Source: an uncultured Collinsella sp. (lineage in GTDB: Bacteria; Actinomycetota; Coriobacteriia; Coriobacteriales; Coriobacteriaceae). Taken from it: a DNA stretch of 22,468 nucleotides. This document shows, in pieces, positions 6,909-14,069 of the stretch (positions within the stretch are counted from its first letter, which is position 1; each line of letters begins with the position of its first letter). Both the position numbers and the translations under genes were made by a program. The stretch covers positions 1 through 22,468 of the forward strand of contig CAAFEX010000115.1 of NCBI GenBank assembly GCA_900762015.1, written 5' to 3'. A model generated the notes under the pieces. The model had not been told where the DNA came from. It saw nothing but the letters and a program-made list of their open reading frames with translations, and made no database searches.

Positions 6909-8092
6909 GAGCGCGTTTTGCAAAAGGCTTTAAGTGCGGCCGTTACGGGGCCAGGCTGGAAACGTCGGCGCACATCGTCGAGACGCTCGGGAATATCGAT
7001 GTGCTGCGGGCAGTGACGCGCGCATTTGCCGCACTTGACGCAGTTGCTCACCAGCTTGGGCTCGTTCGTCCGCACCGCGCTCGCCGTAAAGTATTGAGAC
7101 AGCCCCGTAAACCAACTATGCGCATAGCTCGCGTTGTAGGCGCCAAAGCAGCCGGGAATATTGATACCCTTGGGGCACGGCATGCAGTAGCCGCACCCCG
7201 TACAGGGCACGCGATTCGATTTCTCAAACTCTCCCAGCACGCGTGCGATGGTATCGAGCTGCTCTGTCGTCATCGAATCCGGCAGTGCACGATCAGCCAG
7301 CGCCGCGTTCTCATCCACCTGCGCGGTATCGGTCATGCCCGAAAGCAGCATCGTGACTTGAGGATGGTTCCACACCCACGAAAGGCCCCAAGCAGCCGGC
7401 GTCTTCAGATACGGATCGCGTACGTCATCGAACACGGCGCGGGCCCGCGGAGGTAGTTTGCCCGCCAGGCGTCCACCCAAAAGCGGCTCCATCACAAACA
7501 CCGCGAGCCCGCGCTCGGCGGCTGCCATGAGTCCCGCCGTTCCCGCTTGGTATCGCTCTCCAGCGTAGTTGTACTGGATCTGGCAAAAGTCCCAGTCATA
7601 CGCGTCAAGCATCGTGAGGAAGTCCGCCGCACTGCCGTGGTACGAAAAACCTATCTGGCGAATACGCCCCGCAGCCTTTTGGTGCGCAATCCAGTCCTCG
7701 ATACCCAACGCTACCACGCGCTCCCACTGCGCGGGCGAGGTGATGTTGTGCATAAGGTAATAGTCGATATGGTCAGTCCGCAAACGGCGCAGCTGCTCGT
7801 CGAAGAACCGATCGAAATCCTCCGCACATTTGCACGAAGCGTGCGGCAACTTGGTCGCAAGCAAAATCTGGTCGCGCAGCCCCAGGCGCTCAAGCGAAGC
7901 TCCCACACAAGCTTCGTTACCGGGGTAGAGATAGGCCGTGTCCAGATAGGTTATTCCTTGCTCCACCGCACGGGAAATGATGGCATCGGCCGTCTTCGCA
8001 TCGGGGTGTCCCGGCGCACCGGGAAACCTCATGCAGCCCAGTCCCAGCACCGAGATACGGTTGCCGCTTTTGGGGTCAACACGATATTGCAC
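6905..8092 (-). CDS. Aldo/keto reductase with C-terminal 4Fe-4S ferredoxin domain
   Basis: This 395-residue cytoplasmic oxidoreductase has an AKR barrel with a recognisable tetrad: Asp51 and Tyr56 (DTAYLYPGNE), Lys81 (LLATKLP) and His115 (YYLMHN). The C-terminus has two cysteine clusters, CTGCGYCMPCPKG (about residue 297) and CVKCGKCARHCP (about residue 352), which should bind two 4Fe-4S clusters. This architecture is common in anaerobes and suggests ferredoxin-linked electron transfer; the substrate is unknown. The start is a GTG at 8092 with GAGGAGGGG immediately upstream. The TGA stop lies in the flanking palindromic repeat, so the last residues may have been changed by insertion of the repeat. 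Confidence 0.93.
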   Translation of the reverse strand: MQYRVDPKSGNRISVLGLGCMRFPGAPGHPDAKTADAIISRAVEQGITYLDTAYLYPGNEACVGASLERLGLRDQILLATKLPHASCKCAEDFDRFFDEQLRRLRTDHIDYYLMHNITSPAQWERVVALGIEDWIAHQKAAGRIRQIGFSYHGSAADFLTMLDAYDWDFCQIQYNYAGERYQAGTAGLMAAAERGLAVFVMEPLLGGRLAGKLPPRARAVFDDVRDPYLKTPAAWGLSWVWNHPQVTMLLSGMTDTAQVDENAALADRALPDSMTTEQLDTIARVLGEFEKSNRVPCTGCGYCMPCPKGINIPGCFGAYNASYAHSWFTGLSQYFTASAVRTNEPKLVSNCVKCGKCARHCPQHIDIPERLDDVRRRFQPGPVTAALKAFCKTRS

Positions 8093-8374
8093 TGCCCCTC
8101 CTCTCCCCTCGAAGCTCTAATGAGGCGAAACACAACGGCCACGCCATCAAAACACATTGGAATCGCAATCGAGAACGTATCGTAACGTAGCAGCAATCGA
8201 GCCATCACGACACCGCTTTAACATCAGCAAAAAGCCCGATGAAAGGGGCCGGGCATGACCACGCGCATGTCTTTGCGGTCTGCCCCGCGGCATAAGCGCA
8301 CAGCGCAATAGTTTCTTTTTCATAACAGCCGCCCCGCGCACCCATCAATCACCCCGGCAGCATACAATCCATCA
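8093..8374. other. Intergenic region between divergent AKR and PanE-like genes
   Basis: About 280 bp hold no convincing gene. A 64-codon minus-strand frame has no supported start and a basic, low-complexity product. A TACAAT hexamer at 8363-8368 may be the -10 of the PanE-like gene, but no -35 is seen at the right distance. A short direct repeat GCAATCGAG occurs at 8165-8173 and 8192-8200. No clear promoter for the AKR gene was found. Confidence 0.5.
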
Positions 8375-8400
8375 GGCGCCCCGCACGCGGGCGCCTTTTT
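8375..8400 (+). promoter_or_regulatory. GC-rich hairpin with T5 tail immediately before the PanE-like gene
   Basis: GGCGCC (8375-8380) pairs with GGCGCC (8390-8395), with a GC-rich interior, and is followed by TTTTT. It ends 3 nt before the SD (AGGAG, 8404-8408). It could be a terminator for an upstream transcript, an attenuator, or a 5' stabilising stem if transcription starts from the nearby TACAAT. Confidence 0.6.
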
Positions 8401-8417
8401 GTGAGGAGATGATTCAC

Positions 8418-9332
8418 ATGCAGATCAACAAGGTCACCTTTATCGGCAAGGGCGGCGTCGGGCTACTCTACGGCAGTATGATCGCCCAGGCACTCGGTAA
8501 CGACGCCGTCGAATACGTTATGGATGACGCCCGTTTTGAGCGTCACGCGGGCGATGCGCTCACCGTCAATGGCAAGCCCTGTGCGCTCAAGTCCGTCCGC
8601 GCCAGCGAGGCAACGCCCGCCGATCTGGTCATTCTCACGATCAAGACGACTGGACTCAACCAAGCACTCAAGACTATGGAGCGCGTCGTGGGACCCAATA
8701 CGCTCATCGCCTCGCTGTGTAACGGCATTACGAGCGAGCAGAAGATTGCCGAGCGCTTTGGCTGGGAGCATACCGTTCTTGGTATTTGCCAGGGCATGGA
8801 CGCCGTGTTCCTCAACGGAGAGCTCACCTTTACCAATGCGGGCGAAATCCGCTTTGGCGCGGCGGCCGGCACCGAGCTCGCAACCGTCACCGCCATCGAC
8901 GAGCTCTACACGCGCTGCGGCATCGCCCATACCGTCGAGAGCGACGTTACGCACCGCATGTGGGCCAAACTCATGCTCAACGACGGCATCAACCAGACGT
9001 GCATGGCCTACGGCGGGACCTACGGAAGCGCCACGGAGCCGGGCTCCGAGCAGCGTCGCTGCTTTGTTTCCGCCATGCGCGAAACGCTTGCGGTCGCCAA
9101 CGCCGAGGGCATTGAGCTGACCGAGGCAGACCTGACGCAGATGGTGCACCTCATCGAGGGAATCGACCCCGCCGGTATGCCCTCAATGGCGCAGGACCGC
9201 ATCGCACAACGAAAAACCGAAGTCGAAGAGTTCGCGGGCACCATTTGCCGCCTGGCCGTCAAACACGATATCCAAGTGCCGCAAAACGATTGGCTCTACC
9301 AGAGGATTCGCGAAATAGAAAGCAGCTGGTAG
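8418..9332 (+). CDS. Ketopantoate reductase family protein (PanE/ApbA-like)
   Basis: This 304-residue NADP-dependent reductase is of the 2-dehydropantoate 2-reductase family, which makes pantoate for coenzyme A, although many homologues act on other 2-oxo acids. The N-terminal nucleotide-binding loop is GKGGVG (residues 10-15). The catalytic-domain motifs are WAKLMLNDGIN, with the family Lys and Asn, and MPSMAQDRIAQRKTEVEEFAG near the C-terminus. The ATG at 8418 was chosen over one at 8409 because the SD AGGAG (8404-8408) lies 9 nt from 8418 and directly abuts 8409. No other pantothenate gene is nearby, so assignment to panE itself is uncertain. A strong terminator follows. Confidence 0.88.
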   Translation: MQINKVTFIGKGGVGLLYGSMIAQALGNDAVEYVMDDARFERHAGDALTVNGKPCALKSVRASEATPADLVILTIKTTGLNQALKTMERVVGPNTLIASLCNGITSEQKIAERFGWEHTVLGICQGMDAVFLNGELTFTNAGEIRFGAAAGTELATVTAIDELYTRCGIAHTVESDVTHRMWAKLMLNDGINQTCMAYGGTYGSATEPGSEQRRCFVSAMRETLAVANAEGIELTEADLTQMVHLIEGIDPAGMPSMAQDRIAQRKTEVEEFAGTICRLAVKHDIQVPQNDWLYQRIREIESSW

Positions 9333-9367
9333 TGCTCGGCATACTGCAGCCAACAGATCCAATGGCA

Positions 9368-9410
9368 AAGCCGCCGCAAGGGGCACTCCCCTCGCGGCGG
9401 CTTCCTTTTT
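9368..9410 (+). terminator. Rho-independent terminator of the PanE-like gene
   Basis: The stem AAGCCGCCGC (9368-9377) / GCGGCGGCTT (9394-9403) has an inner GGGG/CCCC helix and a 4-nt loop. It is followed by CCTTTTT (9404-9410). Confidence 0.88.
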
Positions 9411-9441
9411 CATCTTTGGCCAAAAATCAGCTTCACAACGG

Positions 9442-9648
9442 TTAGAGCTGCGACTCCGACGCCTGGTCCTCATCGTCGCGACAAAGGACTACACCCGCAC
9501 TTCCCAGCAGCGCGGCCGCGATCAGCGCGCCGACCACGATAGGAGCAGCCCCGCATGTCCCCTGCATGCCCGCGACGAGCGCGGCCGTGGGACCAAGGCA
9601 GCCAAGCATCAACGCGACGGCGGCAACGGCGATATCTCGAGCATTCAC
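9442..9648 (-). CDS. Small two-helix membrane protein of unknown function
   Basis: This 68-residue protein is not recognised. Two hydrophobic segments (AVAAVALMLGCLGPTAALVAG and IVVGALIAAALLGSAGVVLC) suggest two membrane helices with a short Cys/Gly loop between them. The tail is acidic (RDDEDQASESQL). The start is a GTG at 9648 with GGAGGAAG about 7 nt upstream, which supports a real gene despite its size. It is convergent with the PanE-like gene. No homology claim is made. Confidence 0.55.
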   Translation of the reverse strand: MNARDIAVAAVALMLGCLGPTAALVAGMQGTCGAAPIVVGALIAAALLGSAGVVLCRDDEDQASESQL

Positions 9649-9763
9649 AAGACCACTTCCTCCAAGAGAAAGACCTTATTTCTCATGAACTAGTGTGCCC
9701 CGCACCCATACGCCCAGCGTACCGCCACGGTAAGGGCTCTGTTAACTCAAACGCACATAAAGA

Positions 9764-9811
9764 ACGGGCGGCTTTACGTTGCCCAAAGGCTCAGTAAAGA
9801 CGCCCGCCCGT
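9764..9811 (-). terminator. Probable terminator of the secreted coiled-coil protein gene
   Basis: ACGGGCGG (9764-9771) pairs with CCGCCCGT (9804-9811), and TTTAC pairs with GTAAA further in. On the minus strand it is followed by TCTTTATG. The stem is long with an internal loop and the T tract is poor. Confidence 0.5.
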
Positions 9812-9835
9812 CATGTCTTATTGGCTTATGGCAGA

Positions 9836-10612
9836 TTACCAACCGGTGTAGTAGTCGGTGGTTCCGGCAGCGCAGCCGGAGTCATAGACTTTGCAATCAC
9901 CCTTGGAGCCCGTAAAGGTCGAGCCCTGGGCCTTATCGCCCGCGGCAACGACGTAGTAGCCATCGGAATCGCGCCAAAAGCCCTCGGCGTCCTGCGTCCA
10001 TTCGCCCGTGCGGTGGTGATACAACACGTTGCTGCTGTAATAAGTCTCGCGGCGGCCGTTATAGTTATTGACGCCGCTCGAGCGCGTCAGGCCCGAGCCG
10101 TTCGCGTAATACGCAGCAGACGCGTAAGACGAGCCGGAGCCGGCGTTGTAATACGAAGCCTGAACGGCCTCAGCGGCCTCGGCTTCGGCTGCGGCAGCCT
10201 CGAGCGCCTCGCGCTTGGCATCCTCTAGCGTAGAGCGAAGCTCGTCGAGCTCGGTCGACTTGGCGTCGACCTCCCCCATCGTCAACAGGCTACCCGCACC
10301 GTCGATGCAGCCCTGCAACACAGCGCGCTCGTCATCGGTGGCATAGTCGCCATACATATTCATAATGATCTGAGCGCGCATCTCCAGGGAATCGCGCTTG
10401 GCCTCCATCGAGGCGTTCCACTCCTGCATGGAACCATAACCATCGCCGCGATAGTCAACGGGCTGTACCAGCGTCGTCTCGGACGGCGTAGATCCAACCG
10501 TATCGGACAATGTTGCGGCGTGGGCATCAGTTGCACCGGCGCCCGCCAAAAGTGCCACGGTCAGAGCGGCGGAAAGGGCGGCGGCTTTCGGTTTTCGTGA
10601 ATCGATCCTCAT
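9836..10612 (-). CDS. Secreted coiled-coil protein with a C-terminal 3D/double-psi-barrel-like domain
   Basis: This 258-residue protein has a Sec signal peptide (residues 1-32, cleavage after AHA). A largely helical region with an Ala/Glu-rich coiled-coil stretch (about 105-150) is followed by a low-complexity Ser/Tyr/Gly linker. A C-terminal domain of about 75 residues includes NGRRETYYSS, FWRDSDGYYVVAA and KVYDSGCAAGTTDYYTGW. The last motif, with spaced Asp residues, resembles the 3D (three-aspartate) or RlpA/MltA-like barrel found in cell-wall-acting proteins. That is a family impression, not a search result. The ATG at 10612 has GGAGGT 10 nt upstream. A peptidoglycan-related role outside the cell is the best guess. 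Confidence 0.75.
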   Translation of the reverse strand: MRIDSRKPKAAALSAALTVALLAGAGATDAHAATLSDTVGSTPSETTLVQPVDYRGDGYGSMQEWNASMEAKRDSLEMRAQIIMNMYGDYATDDERAVLQGCIDGAGSLLTMGEVDAKSTELDELRSTLEDAKREALEAAAAEAEAAEAVQASYYNAGSGSSYASAAYYANGSGLTRSSGVNNYNGRRETYYSSNVLYHHRTGEWTQDAEGFWRDSDGYYVVAAGDKAQGSTFTGSKGDCKVYDSGCAAGTTDYYTGW

Positions 10613-10824
10613 GTAGCTGGAAACCTCCGTAGTGCGTTTTTGCTGCGTTTGAGCTGCGTGTGATTCGATCGCGCTGCATAGTACCCCGAGCAAATCGCGA
10701 CCTGCGGTTTTACTCAAAAGGCGCACGTCAATTGCGTAAAACTCACATCCTCTCAACAGGAGTTTTCCACAACTCGAATGCATAAAGCGTGTCAAAAACC
10801 CTGTTTTTGCGCCCTCTCTATGCA
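10613..10824. other. Intergenic region upstream of the secreted-protein gene
   Basis: No gene is seen in about 210 bp. On the minus strand a perfect TTGACA (10790-10795) has no matching -10 at 16-18 bp. The inverted pair GTTTTAC / GTAAAAC (around 10707-10713 and 10734-10740) could be an operator but has no supporting context. Confidence 0.4.
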
Positions 10825-10864
10825 AAAAAGGCGCCTGTGCAACTATTGTTCGCACAGGCGCCTT
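10825..10864 (-). terminator. Rho-independent terminator of metY
   Basis: A perfect 13-bp stem (10828-10840 with 10852-10864, AAGGCGCCTGTGC / GCACAGGCGCCTT) has an 11-nt loop. On the minus strand it is followed by a run of T residues, and it lies about 60 bp after the metY stop. Confidence 0.9.
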
Positions 10865-10924
10865 GAGCAGGCATTTTATGCAGTTATACCTATCGAGTCG
10901 CAAGGGGTCCTTGCACAAGTCGCC

Positions 10925-12235
10925 TTACTCGTCCAGCGCGGCGAAAGCCTGCTTCAGATCCCAAATGATATCCTCGGCGTTCTCGGTACCGATGGAAAGA
11001 CGGATCGTGGAGGGCGTGATGTTCTGCTCGGCGAGCTCCTCGGCAGACAGCTGGGAGTGCGTGGTGGTAGCCGGGTGCACGACGAGCGACTTGACGTCGG
11101 CCACGTTGGCGAGCAGCGAGAACACCTGCAGATGATCAATGAACTTCCAAGCTGCCTCCTGGCCACCCTTAATCTCAAAGGTAAAGATCGAGGCACCGCC
11201 GTTGGGGAAGTACTTCTGATAGAGCTCGTGATCGGGGTGCTCGGGCAGACTCGGGTGGTTCACCTTGGCAACGTGGCTGTCACCAGCCAGGAACTCAACG
11301 ACCTTCTTGGTGTTCTCGACATGACGGTCAACGCGCAGCGACAGAGTCTCGGTGCCCTGGAGCAGGACCCAGGCGTTGAACGGGCTGATGCAGGCGCCCT
11401 CGTCACGCAGCAGGATGGCGCGGACATAGGTTGCGAAGGCGGCGGGACCGGCAGCCTCGGCAAACGAGACGCCATGGTAGGAGGGGTTGGGCTCGGCGAT
11501 CTGCGCATACTTGCCGCTCGCCTTCCAATCGAAGTTACCGCCGTCGACGATCACACCGCCCAGCGAGGTGCCGTGGCCGCCGATGAACTTGGTTGCGGAG
11601 TGGACGACGATGTTGGCACCATGCTCCAGCGGACGGAACAGATACGGGGTGCCGAAGGTGTTGTCGACGACAACCGGTAAACCGTGCTTCTTGGCGATCT
11701 CGGAGATGGCGTCGATATTGGGGATGTCGGAGTTGGGGTTGCCGAGCGTCTCGAGATAGATGACCGTGGTGTTGTCCTTGATGGCCCCCTCGACCTCTTC
11801 CAGGTTATGGGCATCGACGAAGGTGGTCTCGACGCCAAACTGGGAGAGCGTATGCTCCAGCAAGTTGTAGGAGCCACCGTAGATAGTCTTCTGGGCAACC
11901 ACATGGTCACCGGCCTGGGCAAGGGCCTGCAGGGTATAGGTGATGGCAGCAGCACCGGAGGCGACGGCAAGACCTGCCACGCCACCCTCGAGCGCGGCGA
12001 TACGATCCTCGAAGACGCCCTGGGTGGAGTTGGTCAGACGGCCGTAGATGTTTCCGGCGTCGGCAAGACCAAAGCGGTCGGCGGCGTGCTGGGAGTTGCG
12101 GAACACATAGCTCGTGGTCTGGTAGATAGGCACGGCACGGGAGTCGGATGCAGGATCGGCACTCTCCTGGCCAACGTGCAGCTGCAGGGTATCGAAACCA
12201 AAGGTGTGCTCGGGGTTGTTGATGAACTGGCTCAT
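10925..12235 (-). CDS. metY: O-acetylhomoserine sulfhydrylase (PLP-dependent, Cys/Met metabolism)
   Basis: This 436-residue enzyme joins O-acetylhomoserine and sulfide to form homocysteine in direct-sulfhydrylation methionine synthesis. It has the Cys/Met metabolism PLP fold: YGRLTNSTQGVFEDRIAALEGG near residue 64, the phosphate-binding ASGAAAITYT, LETLGNPNSDIP, VVDNTFGTPYL and the PLP lysine at about residue 216 in HSATKFIGGHGTSLGG. The length of about 430, larger than MetB/MetC (about 380-390), and the N-terminal FDTLQLHVGQ favour MetY. The ATG has AAGGAG 6 nt upstream. A leader peptide, promoter and LysR-type operator lie upstream, and a LysR-type regulator is encoded divergently. Control by sulfur amino acids is likely but inferred. 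Confidence 0.93.
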   Translation of the reverse strand: MSQFINNPEHTFGFDTLQLHVGQESADPASDSRAVPIYQTTSYVFRNSQHAADRFGLADAGNIYGRLTNSTQGVFEDRIAALEGGVAGLAVASGAAAITYTLQALAQAGDHVVAQKTIYGGSYNLLEHTLSQFGVETTFVDAHNLEEVEGAIKDNTTVIYLETLGNPNSDIPNIDAISEIAKKHGLPVVVDNTFGTPYLFRPLEHGANIVVHSATKFIGGHGTSLGGVIVDGGNFDWKASGKYAQIAEPNPSYHGVSFAEAAGPAAFATYVRAILLRDEGACISPFNAWVLLQGTETLSLRVDRHVENTKKVVEFLAGDSHVAKVNHPSLPEHPDHELYQKYFPNGGASIFTFEIKGGQEAAWKFIDHLQVFSLLANVADVKSLVVHPATTTHSQLSAEELAEQNITPSTIRLSIGTENAEDIIWDLKQAFAALDE

Positions 12236-12289
12236 GATGATCTCCTTGATCGAACAAAAGTAAATAAAAAGAGAGAAGTAAGTCGCTGT

Positions 12290-12321
12290 CTCCTGATCAC
12301 GCCGACGGGCGCAAACAGGAG
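12290..12321 (-). promoter_or_regulatory. Leader hairpin in the metY 5' UTR
   Basis: CTCCTG (transcript bases at 12321-12316) pairs with CAGGAG (12295-12290), with an inner CGCC/GGCG helix. The structure spans the end and stop codon of the leader ORF. CUCCU could alternatively pair with the AGGAG of the leader SD (12358-12363) or the metY SD (12242-12247). A T-rich stretch follows about 15 nt later. Confidence 0.5.
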
Positions 12322-12350
12322 CCCGGCATTCGTCTTGGTAAGCAATTCAT
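12297..12350 (-). CDS. 17-residue leader peptide upstream of metY (candidate attenuator peptide)
   Basis: The ATG at 12350 has an excellent SD, AAAGGAGG (12358-12365), with 7-nt spacing. It opens a frame encoding MNCLPRRMPGSCLRPSA, then TGA. Two of 17 residues are Cys and two are Met. The frame lies wholly within the predicted metY 5' UTR, between the promoter at 12419-12447 and the metY start at 12235. Cys codon 12 (12317-12315) overlaps the 5' arm of the leader hairpin, so a ribosome stalled there would disrupt it. The peptide is not known to me; its role as a Cys- or Met-sensing attenuator is inferred from position and composition. Confidence 0.55.
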   Translation of the reverse strand: MNCLPRRMPGSCLRPSA

Positions 12351-12418
12351 ATGCAGGCCTCCTTTCGCATCCCGGTTCCGTGGTTGGCTTAATTACCTAC
12401 CGCCTTTGTGTGTTTTGA

Positions 12419-12447
12419 ATAGTACGAGCATTGTTTCCCTCGGTCAA
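12419..12447 (-). promoter_or_regulatory. metY promoter
   Basis: On the minus strand, TTGACC (12442-12447) and TACTAT (12419-12424) are separated by exactly 17 bp. Transcription would start near 12412, leaving a 5' UTR of about 177 nt that contains the leader ORF. Confidence 0.65.
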
Positions 12448-12467
12448 TCACTTAAAAGCGCTAACTT

Positions 12468-12488
12468 GTTATCTGTTTTATAGATAAC
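12468..12488. promoter_or_regulatory. LysR-type operator (GTTATCT-N7-AGATAAC)
   Basis: A perfect 7-bp inverted repeat with a 7-bp spacer contains the LysR-type T-N11-A motif. It is centred about 66 bp upstream of the predicted metY start site and 31 bp upstream of the regulator ATG. That is the usual place for a LysR-type regulator to activate the divergent gene and repress itself. Confidence 0.65.
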
Positions 12489-12508
12489 TATCGAAAGGAC
12501 GGGCGCCG

Positions 12509-13411
12509 ATGACCCTCCAGCAGCTTCGCTTTTTGATCGCCGTGGCAGAGTCCGGTTCGATCAACGCCGCAGCTCAGCGCCTCTATACCGCACAGTCCAA
12601 TATCTCCAACGCCGTCAAAAGCCTGGAACAGGAACTTCATATCGAAATCTTTACGCGCTCTAGCCGCGGTGTTGCACTCACCAACGACGGCACCGAGCTT
12701 TTGGGTTATGCACGCCAGGTCGTAGAGCAGGCCGACATGCTTGAGGCCCGCTACGAGGACGGCGGTACCCCGCAAGCCCGCCTCGCCATTTCCGCCCAGC
12801 ACTACGCCTTTTCGGTCGAGGCCTTTGTCAACGTAGTCGAGCGCTGCCGCGACAGCAAGTTCGAGTTCATCATGCGCGAGACCACCACAGCGCAGATCAT
12901 CGACGACGTGCGCGCGTTTCGCAGCGACATCGGCATCCTGTATCTGGACGACTTTAACGCCCGCGTTCTGCAGAAGGCCTTCACCGATGCCCGCGCAAGC
13001 TTCCATCCCCTCTTCGACGCGACGGTCCACGTCTTCGTTAGCGAGCGCCACCCGCTCGCACGCCGCCCCCAGCTGTCCCTTGCCGACCTTACACCCTATA
13101 CGCGCTACAGCTTTGAGCAAGGCACCTCGAACTCCTTCTATTACGCCGAGGAACCTTTTAGCTATATCCCTTGCGACCGCAACATACGAATCTCGGACCG
13201 CGGAACACTTACTAACTTACTTATCACGTCGAACGGTTACACCCTGTCGACCGGTGTCCTCTCCAATGAAATGCAATGGGGTATGGCATCGATCCCGTTA
13301 GCAGACGCCCCAACGATGCACGTAGGCTATATCATGCACGACGAGCGCAAGCCCTCTCCCCTCTTGCAGCAATACCTCGACGAGCTCAACCGCATCATCC
13401 ATGCCAACTAA
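12509..13411 (+). CDS. LysR-family transcriptional regulator
   Basis: This 300-residue regulator has an N-terminal winged helix-turn-helix (residues 1-60: LQQLRFLIAVAESGSINAAA, then QSNISNAVKSLEQELHIEIF). A linker helix and a periplasmic-binding-like effector domain (about 90-295) follow. It is transcribed divergently from metY with a perfect operator palindrome between them. This arrangement suggests control of metY in response to a sulfur-pathway metabolite, as CysB- and MetR-type regulators do; the effector is not known. The SD is GAAAGGA about 9 nt before the ATG. Full length and no missing elements are seen. Confidence 0.92.
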   Translation: MTLQQLRFLIAVAESGSINAAAQRLYTAQSNISNAVKSLEQELHIEIFTRSSRGVALTNDGTELLGYARQVVEQADMLEARYEDGGTPQARLAISAQHYAFSVEAFVNVVERCRDSKFEFIMRETTTAQIIDDVRAFRSDIGILYLDDFNARVLQKAFTDARASFHPLFDATVHVFVSERHPLARRPQLSLADLTPYTRYSFEQGTSNSFYYAEEPFSYIPCDRNIRISDRGTLTNLLITSNGYTLSTGVLSNEMQWGMASIPLADAPTMHVGYIMHDERKPSPLLQQYLDELNRIIHAN

Positions 13412-13466
13412 CTGTCGGAAGACGGGGTAGAAATCGTAGATTGCTAGCCCCCGGCGGGCATGGCGC

Positions 13467-13472
13467 TACAAT
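13467..13472 (+). promoter_or_regulatory. Possible -10 element of rnhA
   Basis: TACAAT lies 38 bp before the GTG start of rnhA. No -35 is seen at 16-18 bp; TTGCTA at 13441 is 20 bp away. Confidence 0.35.
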
Positions 13473-13510
13473 GGTCACCCACACGAAACGTACCCAACGA
13501 AAGGAAGCCC

Positions 13511-13996
13511 GTGAAGGTCATCATCTATACCGACGGCTCGGCCCGATCAAATCCGGGACGCGGCGGCTACGGCGCCGTACTCAAATACACCAACCCCGCC
13601 GGCAAGACCTTCACCTCCGAGCTTTCACGCGGCTACGCCAAGACCACCAACAACCGCATGGAACTCATGGCGGTCATCGTGGCGCTCGAGGCGCTCAACC
13701 GCCCCTGCGAGGTCGAGGTCCATTCCGATTCGCAGTACGTCGTCAACGCTTTCAATAAACACTGGATCGACGGCTGGAAAAAGCGCGGGTGGAAAACTGC
13801 CAACAAGCAGCCCGTTAAGAACCGTGACCTGTGGGAGCGCCTGCTTGCCGCAAGGAGCAAGCATAAGGTGGAGTTCATCTGGGTTAAGGGCCACGCCGGC
13901 CACGAGCTCAACGAGCGCTGCGATGAGCTCGCCACCACGGCGGCCGACGGCAGTAACCTCGATATCGACACCGGCTTTAACGAGAGCGACCTGTAA
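13511..13996 (+). CDS. rnhA: Ribonuclease HI
   Basis: This 161-residue enzyme cuts the RNA strand of RNA-DNA hybrids in replication and repair. The catalytic carboxylates are all visible: Asp8 (IYTDGSARSNPG), Glu51 (NNRMELMAV), Asp73 (VHSDSQYVV) and Asp138 (NERCDELA). The histidine loop (WVKGHAGHELN) is present. The basic protrusion seen in E. coli RNase HI is also present (WKKRGWKTANKQPVKNRDLW). The start is a GTG at 13511 with AAAGGA 6 nt upstream. The frame stays open further upstream, but that part is non-conserved and overlaps promoter-like sequence. The gene is complete and of usual length. Confidence 0.95.
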   Translation: MKVIIYTDGSARSNPGRGGYGAVLKYTNPAGKTFTSELSRGYAKTTNNRMELMAVIVALEALNRPCEVEVHSDSQYVVNAFNKHWIDGWKKRGWKTANKQPVKNRDLWERLLAARSKHKVEFIWVKGHAGHELNERCDELATTAADGSNLDIDTGFNESDL

Positions 13997-14030
13997 CGGC
14001 GTTTTCGCACGCTTTTGTGTCCTCCCGCGC

Positions 14031-14036
14031 TACACT
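14031..14036 (+). promoter_or_regulatory. Possible -10 element of the second Gfo/Idh/MocA gene
   Basis: TACACT lies 33 bp before the ATG at 14070 in the short gap after rnhA. No good -35 is seen. Confidence 0.25.
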
Positions 14037-14069
14037 CGTCCTGTAGGCCAAACAACGCAAGGGGGACAC

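Noticed and set aside
8147..8341. 64-codon minus-strand ORF in the AKR-PanE gap
   Set aside because: No SD, no recognisable domain, and an Arg-rich product typical of chance frames in GC-rich DNA.
10763..10771. TTTTCCACA, one mismatch from a DnaA box
   Set aside because: It is a single site with no cluster, AT-rich unwinding region or dnaA/dnaN genes nearby, so there is no evidence for an origin.
10773..10795. Perfect TTGACA on the minus strand upstream of the secreted-protein gene
   Set aside because: No acceptable -10 at 16-18 bp; kept only as a note in the intergenic entry.
12236..12412. Possible SAM riboswitch before metY
   Set aside because: The conserved SAM-I core sequence was not found by eye. 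A Cys-containing leader peptide with a strong SD explains the region better, though other SAM classes cannot be excluded without a covariance search.
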